A stretch of 63,611 nt of DNA from an uncultured Thermoguttaceae bacterium (GTDB lineage Bacteria; Planctomycetota; Planctomycetia; Pirellulales; Thermoguttaceae): contig CALIRO010000036.1 of the NCBI GenBank assembly GCA_938042245.1, positions 1-63,611 on the forward strand, given 5' to 3'. Below are positions 53,651-61,623 of the stretch, piece by piece. The stretch's first letter is position 1, and every line of letters starts with the position of its first letter. The translations under genes were made by a program, and so were the position numbers. Under the pieces are notes generated by a model. The model did not search any database. It was not told the DNA's origin and saw only the letters and a program-made list of their open reading frames with translations.

Positions 53651-53660
53651 CCGGGCGGTG

Positions 53661-54368
53661 TTACCGGCAGGCGAGGGCCACTTCGGCCACCCGGCGTCCG
53701 AGGTTTTTCAACGTGGCCATGCCTACGTCATCTTGGGTGATATCGTCTTTACCGTTGTTCCAGACCGTAGCGCCCCAGTGGGCGGTGGGTTTGCCGTCGC
53801 CGACCACGATCATTTCATGGCAGAGCATGGCATTCCGGATGGATTGTAGGACAAGCTCCTGGCCGCCATTGCGGGCCGCTCCCACCGCCACCGCACCGCC
53901 CACCTTGCCGGACAAGGCAAACTGTTTTCGCAAGACGATCCATCGATCCAAAAAGGCCTTGCAGAGGTAACTGACGTTGCCAAAATAAACTGGCGAGCCG
54001 ATGATAATGCCGGCGGTTTGCTTGTCGGCCAATTTCTCCGCAAGGGGAGGAAAATCGTCCCGCTGGCCTTCTTTCAAGGGGAGGCCGGCAGCCACATAAC
54101 CGGGAATTTCCAGATCGGCCAGTTCGATCAGTTCCACGTCGATCCGGTCTGGAGCTACCGCTTTGGCCGACTCTAAGGCCACTTGCACCGCCTGTGCCGT
54201 GGTCTTGCCTTTGCGTGGACTGCACGCAATGCCAAGGATTTTGATCTTTTGCTCGGAGGCAGTGTTGGCTGATTCGGCCATTGCAACTGCTGGTGCCGCC
54301 AATCCAGCCCCCGCCGCCGTCCAACCCGTTGCCTGCAAAAACCGCCGTCGGGACACCCATCGTGCCAT
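53661..54368 (-). CDS. Tat-exported NADPH-dependent FMN reductase-like flavoprotein
   Basis: The product has 235 residues. MARWVSRRRFLQATGWTAAG followed by LAAPAVAMA is a twin-arginine signal. The flavodoxin-like core has ILGIACSPRKGKTTAQAVQV (near 45-65; phosphate-binding loop), GIIIGSPVYFGNVSYLCKAF (near 125-145) and GGAVAVGAARNGGQ. These are features of the flavodoxin_2/FMN_red family of quinone or iron reductases. Tat export of a prefolded flavoprotein would fit. AAGGAG precedes the ATG. It is in the middle of the ArsR-controlled cluster, so it may reduce a periplasmic partner; the partner is unknown. Confidence 0.88.
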   Translation of the reverse strand: MARWVSRRRFLQATGWTAAGAGLAAPAVAMAESANTASEQKIKILGIACSPRKGKTTAQAVQVALESAKAVAPDRIDVELIELADLEIPGYVAAGLPLKEGQRDDFPPLAEKLADKQTAGIIIGSPVYFGNVSYLCKAFLDRWIVLRKQFALSGKVGGAVAVGAARNGGQELVLQSIRNAMLCHEMIVVGDGKPTAHWGATVWNNGKDDITQDDVGMATLKNLGRRVAEVALACR

Positions 54369-54446
54369 GGCAAAACTCCTTGTAATAAATAAAAGGTGTG
54401 AAAACCCAAGGTCCCGTAATCGAGATTTTCCTCTCAGCAGGATCCC

Positions 54447-54680
54447 TTAGATCAATAGTTGCTGGATTTCTTCCGGCGAGAGGACTCGGCCGGCCGCTTT
54501 CACTTCCCCGTCAATCGCAATGGCAGGCGTCATCATTACACCATAGCCGATCATCACATTAATATCAGTAATCTTTTCTATGGTGGCTTCGATGCCCGCC
54601 CGTTTGACCGCCTCTTCGGCGTTTTGTTTAAGTTTTTCACAACGGGCGCAACCTGGACCTAAAATTTGAATCAGCTTCAT
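54447..54680 (-). CDS. small redox-active thioredoxin
   Basis: The product has 77 residues from the ATG at 54680, with AAGGAG upstream; the longer open frame to 54797 would overlap the permease gene and is rejected. IQILGPGCARCEKLKQNAEE has the C-x-x-C active site, and MMTPAIAIDGEVKAAGRVLS is the cis-proline region. This is the small thioredoxin (redox-active disulfide protein 2) family that is almost always next to an ArsP-like permease and an ArsR gene. It lies 88 bases after the permease gene. It is probably the cytoplasmic reductant or substrate carrier for the permease; this is inferred from context. Confidence 0.9.
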   Translation of the reverse strand: MKLIQILGPGCARCEKLKQNAEEAVKRAGIEATIEKITDINVMIGYGVMMTPAIAIDGEVKAAGRVLSPEEIQQLLI

Positions 54681-54768
54681 GGTATCACTCCTTCTGAAAT
54701 GATGGATCGCTAAAATGGAACCAACCGTTTTTGCCCAATCGAAGAACATCGCTGCCCCAACAAAAGTA

Positions 54769-56106
54769 TTACACCAACCAACCAAACACCATTCCAACCA
54801 CCGTGCTCATGACCACCGTCAGGCCTACAAAAGCAGCGGTCTTCCGAAATCCCCAGACGCTATAAATGACGGCAATACTGGGCAAGGATAAGGCCGGTCC
54901 TGCTAGCAAAAGGGCCAGCGCCGGTCCCCGACCCATCCCAAGCCCAATCAGGGCCTCCAGGATCGGAATTTCGGTCAGCGTGGCAAAATACCACATCGCC
55001 CCGATCACCGAGGCGATCAGATTGGCCCTGAGGCTATCGCCGCCTACCAGCCGACCCACCACTTCCTCGGGAATCAGCGCCCCAACAAACCCGGTTATCA
55101 ATACCCCGCCAAAAAGCAGCGGGATAATCGTCTTGGCAAACCACCAGGTTTGGTTCATCCACTCGGCCAGTTCTTGCTTACCGCACCATCCCAACGCCAT
55201 CACTATGGTAGCCACAAAACACACCGCCGCAAAATACCACCGATGTTCATAAATCCATTGGGCCCACTCATAACCGGGCGGCGTGGCCGCTGAAAGCCGG
55301 GCAATCTCCGATTTCGGGACGTTCAGCTTTTTGCCCTTTGGCCAGTCGATCTGTTTGGCGGGATCCCGGAACGGCTCCTCCAACTGGAATCGATACATAT
55401 CGGTGGTTTCCAACAGGACGGCTACCTTCATTGTTGTTCCATCGGTTTTTTCCAGGGTGGTCTGGCTGGGACTGGACCAGTCGCTGAAGACCAAAAAGGC
55501 GATCATCACCGCTAGAAACAGGGCGGTCTGCCAACCCTTGCGCCGAGCGGGAGGCGGCTCCGGCATAGCCAAGAATACCTTTTCCCGCTCAGCTTCCTCT
55601 TTGCGGAACAGGGCCGCCATGATCAGGCCAATGATCACGGCAAAACTCACCGCTCCAACCACCCGGGCCGCCCCCAAGTCAAACCCTAACACCCGAGCCG
55701 TCAGGAAAATGGCCATCACATTGATCGCTGGGCCAGAGTACAAAAAAGCGCTGGCAGGGCCTAGCCCCGCACCGATCCGGTAAATCCCGGCAAACATCGG
55801 CAGCACACTGCAAGAGCAGACCGCCAGCACCGTCCCAGCCACCGAGGCCACCGCATAGGCTTCCACCTTATTGGCCCTAGGCCCTAGGTGGCGAAGCACC
55901 CCTTCTTTGGAAAGAAAGGTAGCAATCGCCCCGGCAATAAACATGGCCGGCACCACACAGGCCAACGTATGGTTCCGTGCATACCACTGAAGCATGTAGA
56001 AGGCTTCGTGGATGGCCGTCTGGATACTGGGTGATGAAAAATTGACCAGATAGGCGAATAAAAAGACAGCAACTAACACGGCAAAAACCGTCAGCTCTTT
56101 TCGCAT
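54769..56106 (-). CDS. YraQ/ArsP-type permease
   Basis: The product has 445 residues with eight or more transmembrane helices in two halves around a periplasmic or cytoplasmic loop of about 100 residues (residues 200-285). AVCSCSVLPMFAGIYRIGAG (near residue 98) with two cysteines, and FLYSGPAINVMAIFLTARVL after it, are the permease signature (PF03773-type). Relatives export trivalent organoarsenicals (ArsP) or are reported for Cu/Zn; the substrate here is unknown. The gene is preceded, on the minus strand, by an ArsR-type palindrome at about 56134-56149, and is followed by the small thioredoxin gene. It is the first gene of the cluster after arsR. Confidence 0.88.
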   Translation of the reverse strand: MRKELTVFAVLVAVFLFAYLVNFSSPSIQTAIHEAFYMLQWYARNHTLACVVPAMFIAGAIATFLSKEGVLRHLGPRANKVEAYAVASVAGTVLAVCSCSVLPMFAGIYRIGAGLGPASAFLYSGPAINVMAIFLTARVLGFDLGAARVVGAVSFAVIIGLIMAALFRKEEAEREKVFLAMPEPPPARRKGWQTALFLAVMIAFLVFSDWSSPSQTTLEKTDGTTMKVAVLLETTDMYRFQLEEPFRDPAKQIDWPKGKKLNVPKSEIARLSAATPPGYEWAQWIYEHRWYFAAVCFVATIVMALGWCGKQELAEWMNQTWWFAKTIIPLLFGGVLITGFVGALIPEEVVGRLVGGDSLRANLIASVIGAMWYFATLTEIPILEALIGLGMGRGPALALLLAGPALSLPSIAVIYSVWGFRKTAAFVGLTVVMSTVVGMVFGWLV

Positions 56107-56519
56107 TGTGACGACTCCTTTGGGAAAAGTATATGGTTATTTGGCAAAATAGGCAAGTTTAATCCACTAACACAAGCCTCTCCGGAAACTTCCTTCTTGC
56201 GGTCTCCCTGAAATATCCCCAGATCGGTGGGGCATGAGTACCCCATCCGTGCTAGGCAGGAGCTTCCTTGCTTTGGGTCTGGAACCCCTCCATCGGGAGA
56301 AGGAACTGCCTCTCACCAAACTGGAGTGAGGCCCGCCTGAGGTTGGTCCCACTAGGGGTGGGGCATACTCAGGCTAGTTCGGTTGAACGATTCGATTCCC
56401 CACTTTCGCAGGAATGACAAATCTCTCTACAGCTCCTCTCCGACGTTGTCTGATGCCTCTCCAATGTTCCAGGTAGCCACCAACTGGTCCTTCCGTGCGC
56501 TAGAGGTCCTCTATTCTTG
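56107..56519. other. regulatory gap between permease and arsR, with a repeat half
   Basis: No gene is supported. It contains the palindrome upstream of the permease (56134-56149) and, near 56392-56420, a half copy of the dispersed repeat (GATTCCCCACTTTCGCAGGA). Confidence 0.5.
56134..56149 (-). promoter_or_regulatory. ArsR-type operator upstream of the permease
   Basis: The minus-strand sequence TTTTGCCAAATAACCA, ending about 28 bases before the permease ATG, nearly matches TTTAGCCAAATAACCA in the second repeat upstream of arsR (about 57007-57022). The shared sequence suggests that the same repressor controls both promoters. Confidence 0.55.
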
Positions 56520-56843
56520 CTACGAAAGCAGTTTCAACCGGTCCCCGATGCTCTCCGCCAGCACCGAATCCAAACATTCGAATAAATCCACCATCCAGGG
56601 GAGCCGAAGCTGGTAAAAAATCATCGGCCCCTGTTTGGTAGCAGAAACAAGTCCTTCCTTTTTTAGTAAAGCCAGATGGCGGGAAACGGTCGACATATCC
56701 GCCCCAACCATCTCGGTGAGTTCACACACACAGCGAGGCCCCTCCCGGGCCAGCTCTTCGACAATAAAAAGCCGGGTCGGATGGGCCAGGGCCTTCAGGA
56801 TCCCAGCCAATGCCTCGTATTTAGCCCGTTGGTGGGAGTCCAT
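56520..56843 (-). CDS. ArsR-family repressor
   Basis: The product has 107 residues from the ATG at 56843; a TTG at 56846 is in frame. ILKALAHPTRLFIVEELARE begins the winged helix-turn-helix, RCVCELTEMVGADMSTVSRH carries a CVC metal-binding motif at the start of the recognition region, and HLALLKKEGLVSATKQG is the recognition helix and wing. Metal or metalloid binding at such cysteines releases DNA in ArsR/SmtB proteins; the ligand here is unknown. Palindromic operator-like repeats lie upstream of it. It probably represses itself and the downstream permease-thioredoxin cluster. Confidence 0.9.
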   Translation of the reverse strand: MDSHQRAKYEALAGILKALAHPTRLFIVEELAREGPRCVCELTEMVGADMSTVSRHLALLKKEGLVSATKQGPMIFYQLRLPWMVDLFECLDSVLAESIGDRLKLLS

Positions 56844-57146
56844 CAAATCGAGTGCACCTTAATTGAAGTGGTTTGCAGTTTGGGAAACTTTCCGAAGAAG
56901 GATGCTCTTTATGATATTTGTATATTTAGCTAAATAGCCAAAAAGTCAAGCCCCCATGTTTTCTTTTTTCTTTGATGCGGGGGTGCATGCCCTATCTATT
57001 TGTAAATTTAGCCAAATAACCAAAAAAGTCAAGCCTTTAGTTGTTATTTTCGGCTTGTTCCGCGCCTTCAGCTACAAAATCTGCGAAAAATCGCTTATCC
57101 TAGCGCCAGACCCCCTATCATGGGAGCAATTTGCCCCCCTATTTGG
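56844..57146. other. intergenic region upstream of arsR
   Basis: No gene is supported. It is dominated by two 38-base direct repeats that contain ArsR-type palindromes (see 56915-57035) and is AT-rich. Confidence 0.5.
56915..57035 (-). promoter_or_regulatory. two direct repeats with ArsR-type palindromes
   Basis: Copy 1 (56915-56952) and copy 2 (56997-57035) share the pattern TATTTGTAnATTTAGC and then CAAGCC. Copy 1 contains a perfect 14-base palindrome, TATTTAGCTAAATA, at 56923-56936; copy 2 has the slightly altered AATTTAGCCAAATA. The copies are 82 bases apart. TTTAGCTAAA-type palindromes are typical of ArsR-family operators. Both lie upstream of arsR, about 70 and 150 bases before its start. 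Confidence 0.65.
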
Positions 57147-57614
57147 TTAGTCTTCGGCCTTTCCGATCCCCTCGGGCGCTTTGGAAACGTTTTCGCCAGG
57201 CTTTGCTGTCGGATACCGGACAGCAAACCGCACTAGGAAATATCCTATTCCTAAAGCGACGACGACCGCCGCCACTCCAAACATCAGCTCAGGAGGAACT
57301 TTCGTATAATCTAAAATGATCACCTTTCTGGCCACCGCCACCATGGCCACCAAAAACACCACCTCCGCATGCACTCGATCCTCTTGAAAATAGGCTTTGA
57401 TGGTCTCTAGTAATTCCAGTCCGATAACCACCATCAGAAAAAAGCCAAAGACTTCCAGCATCTCTTCCAAGTTCAACAGCAGGATCGGCGGTTTCAGTAG
57501 CTCCTGGACCAAGATGACTCCCAATTCGATGGTGGAAACCAACACGGCAATCATCATCATTCCCAGTAGCGAGATAATGATCACTTTTTCAAAAAGCCGA
57601 AGGATACGTTCCAT
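57147..57614 (-). CDS. PsiE-like membrane protein
   Basis: The product has 155 residues and four hydrophobic helices: MERILRLFEKVIIISLLGMM at the start, LNLEEMLEVFGFFLMVVIGLE in the middle, and a C-terminal pair around VIILDYTKVPPELMFGVAAV. The layout matches the phosphate-starvation-inducible PsiE family, whose function is unknown. The C-terminal 20 residues are polar. It stands upstream of the ArsR-cluster regulatory region but is separated from arsR by 300 bases with its own repeats, so it is probably not part of that operon. No strong ribosome-binding site precedes the ATG. Confidence 0.75.
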   Translation of the reverse strand: MERILRLFEKVIIISLLGMMMIAVLVSTIELGVILVQELLKPPILLLNLEEMLEVFGFFLMVVIGLELLETIKAYFQEDRVHAEVVFLVAMVAVARKVIILDYTKVPPELMFGVAAVVVALGIGYFLVRFAVRYPTAKPGENVSKAPEGIGKAED

Positions 57615-58435
57615 GCTGAGGACTCGCTGTCATACCCACAGGAAAATGCCGACCAGTTGCCGCCTGAGGAAGCCGGTTGTTTTCTCGTCGGCGCTCGGGC
57701 CGCTTGCGCCGATTTTCCAGCCACGGATCACCACCCACTAAGAAGCAACCTCCTCATCGGCCGAACGTCCGGGATTGGCCATCCGGGCTGAGCAGTGTTG
57801 ATTTTCTTTTGGATTGGCTGGGCAAGAGGATTTCGCAGGGACAGAGTTGTGTTGGTTATTTTGGCAAACTACTGGGGCAGGAGCAAGAACGGGGCATTAT
57901 AGGCGCCCGGCAACCCGTAGAACCTATCCTAAATAAGGAAATTGCCTCCGTTTCTAACCCTTCCCATTGTCCAGGGTTTGCTAAATGATGAAGATTCTTT
58001 TTGGGATGGGGTTTTAATCCTGCGCCAGGGGGAAAGCCTTCTGTATGGCTTTGGGAAACCGGGGAAAACGGGGTGCAGCATAGGTTAAGGGGAAAAACTA
58101 GAGTTATAATGGAAAAAGATAACATTTTGGCCGAATGGAAAACCCCCTTGTCCTCCCTACGAAAGCAGGCAACCGGGGAATAGAACAAACAAACGGATTG
58201 TCCATCACGATCTTGGTCGTCCCCAGCAGCTACTATAATCTTGGGAATATGGGGGAAAGCTTGACTGCCGCTTGTGCGGCAAGCCAGTCGGCGTGTATCT
58301 ACCGGCATTGGTTCCAGTGGAACAGGCAACTAGAAAGTGGCTGGCTCATGGTTGCCGGAAACCCTGTTTTCGCAGGGATGCCAAGGTTCGTTGTTTACCC
58401 GAAATGGTATGCAAGACGTTCTCACCCTAGGAGGA
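57615..58435. other. long intergenic region with repeat halves
   Basis: About 820 bases without a supported gene separate the PsiE-like gene from the NagB-LmbE fusion. Half copies of the dispersed repeat occur near 58145-58180 and at about 58351-58375 (CCCTGTTTTCGCAGGG). TATAAT boxes near 58094 and 58230 lack clear -35 boxes. Open frames here are in other registers than the fusion gene and show no domains. Confidence 0.4.
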
Positions 58436-60340
58436 ATGTCATCTCCCATGAAAGGCCAAGCGGTAGAAAGCACTGGTCGGCCTTGTGCGGGCACAAAAAT
58501 CCCTTGTTATATTTTTCGTTCGGCCGACGATGCTGGCCGACATGTAGCGCACCTGGTGGCCAATACGATTCGAGAGCGAAACTCCTACGGCCGATATGCG
58601 GTTTTGGGCTTAGCGACCGGTTCGAGCCCGGTTTCTGCGTATCGGGAGCTGGTCCGGTTGTACCGGGAGGAAGGTCTGGATTTTTCTCGGGTGATCACGT
58701 TCAACCTGGACGAATATTACGGACTCCGGCCTGACCGGCCGCAGAGTTACCATCGTTGGATGCATGAACATTTATTTAAACACATTAATATCCCCCCCGA
58801 AAACATCCACATCCCCAACGGTACCGTCCCGCCGGAGGACCTGGAGCTTTACTGCCAACAGTATGAACAAATGATCCGAAAAGCCGGCGGCATTGACCTG
58901 CAACTGCTGGGCATTGGCCGAAACGGTCATATCGGATTTAATGAGCCGTTCAGTATTCGGCACAGTCGGACTCGGCTAGTCCGGCTGGATCCGGTTACCC
59001 GCAAAGACGCCGCTCAGGATTTCTTCCACGAAGCCAATGTGCCTACCCATGCCATTACCATGGGCATTGCCACCATCCTGGAAGCCAGGGAAATTGTTCT
59101 TTTGGCCTTTGGGGAGAATAAGGCGAAGATTCTCCGGGAGGCCCTGGAAGGGCCGATTACCGACCGAGTGCCGGCCAGTTTCTTGCAGGAGCATCGGAAT
59201 GTAACCTGTGTGGCCGACGAAGGGGCTGCTGCAGAACTGACCGGCCTGGCCACCCCTTGGCTGCTGGGCAACCTCGACTGGACCGACCCACTGATTAAGC
59301 AGGCGGTGCTTTGGCTGTGCTTTCAGACGAACAAGGCCCTGCTGAAATTGGAAGGGGATGATTTCCGCCGATATGACTTGCACCAACTGCTGCGGCACTA
59401 TGGTCCGGCATCTCGGCTTGCCCAGCGGGTATTCCAATGGATGATGGAGACGATTACGGATCATCCGGCCGGCACGGAACCGGCGAGGATCTTGTGCTTT
59501 AGTCCTCATCCGGACGACGACGTGATCTGCATGGGCGGCACCCTGCGGCGGCTAGTGGAAGACGGCCATGAAGTGCACATTGCCTACATGACCAGCGGCA
59601 ATATCGCTGTGTTCGACCACGACGCCCGGCGGATGGCCGACTTTGCGGCCGAGCTGAACCGGCAGTTCGGCATCGATCAGGAAAAATCTTCCACTTTGGA
59701 AGCCACGATTCTAGAGGCTCTGGCCAAAAAGGCGCCTGGCGATCCCGACGCGCCCGAAGTGCTCAAGATCAAAGAATTGATCCGTTGGAGCGAGGCCAAG
59801 GCAGCCGCCGCCGTCTGTGGATGTAAAGAGGAACATCTCCATTTCTTGAACCTGCCCTTCTACCGGACCGGCATGGTGGAAAAACGTCCCCCCAGCGAGG
59901 AAGACTATCAGATGGTCCGGGAGTTGATCCAGCGCCTGCGTCCCCGGCAAATTTACGTGGCCGGCGATTTCTCCGATCCCCATGGTACCCACCGCGTTTG
60001 CGCCAAGATCATTTTCCAGGTGCTCCGGCAACTGGAAGCCGACGAAGGCTATCGGCCCGAGGTGCTCCTATACCGGGGGGCCTGGCAGGAATGGCCGCTC
60101 CATCAAATCCACCTGGCGGTCCCCCTTTCACCGGCCGACCTGCAAACCAAAAAAGAGGCCATCTTCCGGCATGAATCGCAAAAAGATACCGCCCTCTTCC
60201 CTGGGCCGGACGATCCCCGAGAGTTCTGGCAACGGGCCGAAGACCGAAACCGTTATACTGCTGATTTGTACAACCAGATCGGCTTGCCAGAATACTATGC
60301 CATGGAAGCCTTTGTGCGCTGGGACGGCCGGATGATCTAA
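58436..60340 (+). CDS. nagB: glucosamine-6-phosphate deaminase-LmbE deacetylase-like fusion
   Basis: The product has 634 residues from the ATG at 58436, directly behind AGGAGG; ATGs at 58409 and 58448 are alternatives. Residues about 20-275 are NagB: VLGLATGSSPVSAYRELVRL, VITFNLDEYYGL and LLGIGRNGHIGFNEP hold the catalytic Asp and His of the deaminase. Residues about 340-620 are a PIG-L/LmbE-type deacetylase: ILCFSPHPDDDVICMGGTLR with the HPDD zinc motif, and GDFSDPHGTHRVC with a further His. NagB converts glucosamine-6-phosphate to fructose-6-phosphate. A LmbE domain would remove an acetyl group. The fusion could combine two steps of amino-sugar use. Fusions of this kind occur in some other bacteria, from memory. 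Confidence 0.9.
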   Translation: MSSPMKGQAVESTGRPCAGTKIPCYIFRSADDAGRHVAHLVANTIRERNSYGRYAVLGLATGSSPVSAYRELVRLYREEGLDFSRVITFNLDEYYGLRPDRPQSYHRWMHEHLFKHINIPPENIHIPNGTVPPEDLELYCQQYEQMIRKAGGIDLQLLGIGRNGHIGFNEPFSIRHSRTRLVRLDPVTRKDAAQDFFHEANVPTHAITMGIATILEAREIVLLAFGENKAKILREALEGPITDRVPASFLQEHRNVTCVADEGAAAELTGLATPWLLGNLDWTDPLIKQAVLWLCFQTNKALLKLEGDDFRRYDLHQLLRHYGPASRLAQRVFQWMMETITDHPAGTEPARILCFSPHPDDDVICMGGTLRRLVEDGHEVHIAYMTSGNIAVFDHDARRMADFAAELNRQFGIDQEKSSTLEATILEALAKKAPGDPDAPEVLKIKELIRWSEAKAAAAVCGCKEEHLHFLNLPFYRTGMVEKRPPSEEDYQMVRELIQRLRPRQIYVAGDFSDPHGTHRVCAKIIFQVLRQLEADEGYRPEVLLYRGAWQEWPLHQIHLAVPLSPADLQTKKEAIFRHESQKDTALFPGPDDPREFWQRAEDRNRYTADLYNQIGLPEYYAMEAFVRWDGRMI

Positions 60341-60366
60341 CTTCGCTACTAGAAAGGACCTAGGGG

Positions 60367-61443
60367 ATGCGTGTTTTCTTTTTAGGAAACAGAGACGGAG
60401 CTGTCCGCATGGTTTGGCCGCTGTTGGTGGCCGTTAGCGGTATAACGGGGATGGGAAGCGGCGTGGCCGAAGCGGCAGCGCCCCAAGCGGGCCGAGTAGA
60501 ACTGGTCCTGCTGATCTCGCCTCAAGCCGCCATTACCGATCCGCAGACTTGGGCCAGAGCGCTGGGCGAAGCCGGGATCCGGCAGGTGCAGATCCGGCAG
60601 GCCAGCCCCGCCGATCGACCGGGCATGGAGCGGATCGGCCAGACGGATCCGCCTCTGTATCGGGTAACCGGCATCTTGAAAGGTCAGGAGGTGGTTTTGC
60701 CGGGGGCGAAGTTTCGGCTTTCGGAACTGCGGGAATTGGCCCGTTGGTTGGACCAACTGGCCGTGGAAGGCCTACCAGAACAGCGCCCGGCTACGACGGC
60801 TTTTGGACTCACCGTCCCGCAATGGGAAAAGGTTCATGCGGATCTGGCCCAGCCCGTAGCTTTTTCCACCCGAGGGATGGATCGGGCCGAGGCGGTTGCC
60901 CGCATCGGTCAGAAACTGCAATTTCCCCTGCAACCGGCGCCCCATCGGTTACAGGAACTCGGTGGCGATAAGGTGGCCGAAGAGCTCTCCACGCTTTCCT
61001 GCGGGACGGCATTGGCCTGTCTATTGCGACCAGCCGGGTATGCTTTAATCCCCCGGCCAGAAGGGGGCCAACTTTTGTATCGTATAGAGCGCATGCGAGC
61101 TGGGATGGAAATTTGGCCAGTCGGCTGGGAACCAGAAAAACCACTCCTAGAACTCTTGCCCAAATTGTTTGAGTCGGTAGAGGTTCGGGTACAGAACGTG
61201 CCGGCTGCGGAAGCGTTGCAGGCGATTGCTGATCGGCTCCAAGTGGTGTATCTGGTGGATCACAACGCCTTGGCCCGCCACGGCATCGAACCGGAAAAGG
61301 TGCCGGTTTCTTTACCACCCGGCCGTATTTCCTACGGCAGAATACTGGACCGCGTTTTGTTCCAAGCAGGTTTAACATACCAGGTCCGCCTCGACGAGGC
61401 AGGCACGCCCCTGCTTTGGATTACCACCATTAAACCCCTGTAA
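60367..61443 (+). CDS. secreted protein of unknown function
   Basis: The product has 358 residues. A signal peptide (MVWPLLVAVSGITGMGSGVA, near 15-34, then EAAAP) starts the chain, and AAAGGA precedes the ATG. The chain then has beta-rich segments (VELVLLISPQ, YRVTGIL) and later helical ones. No catalytic motif is visible. A short C-terminal region (LFESVEVRVQNVPAAEALQA, then IADRLQVVYLVDHNALAR) resembles a secretin-N or STN-like fold, but weakly. It follows the NagB-LmbE gene by 26 bases and is probably co-transcribed with it. Not recognised as a named family. Confidence 0.65.
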   Translation: MRVFFLGNRDGAVRMVWPLLVAVSGITGMGSGVAEAAAPQAGRVELVLLISPQAAITDPQTWARALGEAGIRQVQIRQASPADRPGMERIGQTDPPLYRVTGILKGQEVVLPGAKFRLSELRELARWLDQLAVEGLPEQRPATTAFGLTVPQWEKVHADLAQPVAFSTRGMDRAEAVARIGQKLQFPLQPAPHRLQELGGDKVAEELSTLSCGTALACLLRPAGYALIPRPEGGQLLYRIERMRAGMEIWPVGWEPEKPLLELLPKLFESVEVRVQNVPAAEALQAIADRLQVVYLVDHNALARHGIEPEKVPVSLPPGRISYGRILDRVLFQAGLTYQVRLDEAGTPLLWITTIKPL

Positions 61444-61623
61444 CCGGCCTTAGCAAACCGGCCCATTCCCTCGGTAACGCTGCCTGTGTTTACACGGCGC
61501 CCAGCGTAGCGTCGTCTGTGGAGATGGCGCAGTGGCTCAGTCTGACAGACGAACCGCCGACTCAGCCTAGCCCGACTGAGTTTGAAGATGGTATCCGGTT
61601 TCGGCTTTTTAGGAGACGCTGTA

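Noticed and set aside
58135..58734. Plus-strand frame overlapping the NagB-LmbE gene start
   Set aside because: The NagB motifs are in another frame; this one shows none.
61500..61590. GCGCAGTGGCTCAGTCTGAC, which resembles the D-arm region of a tRNA
   Set aside because: No acceptor, anticodon or T-arm can be folded around it; it is related to the palindromic repeats near 53.5 kb.
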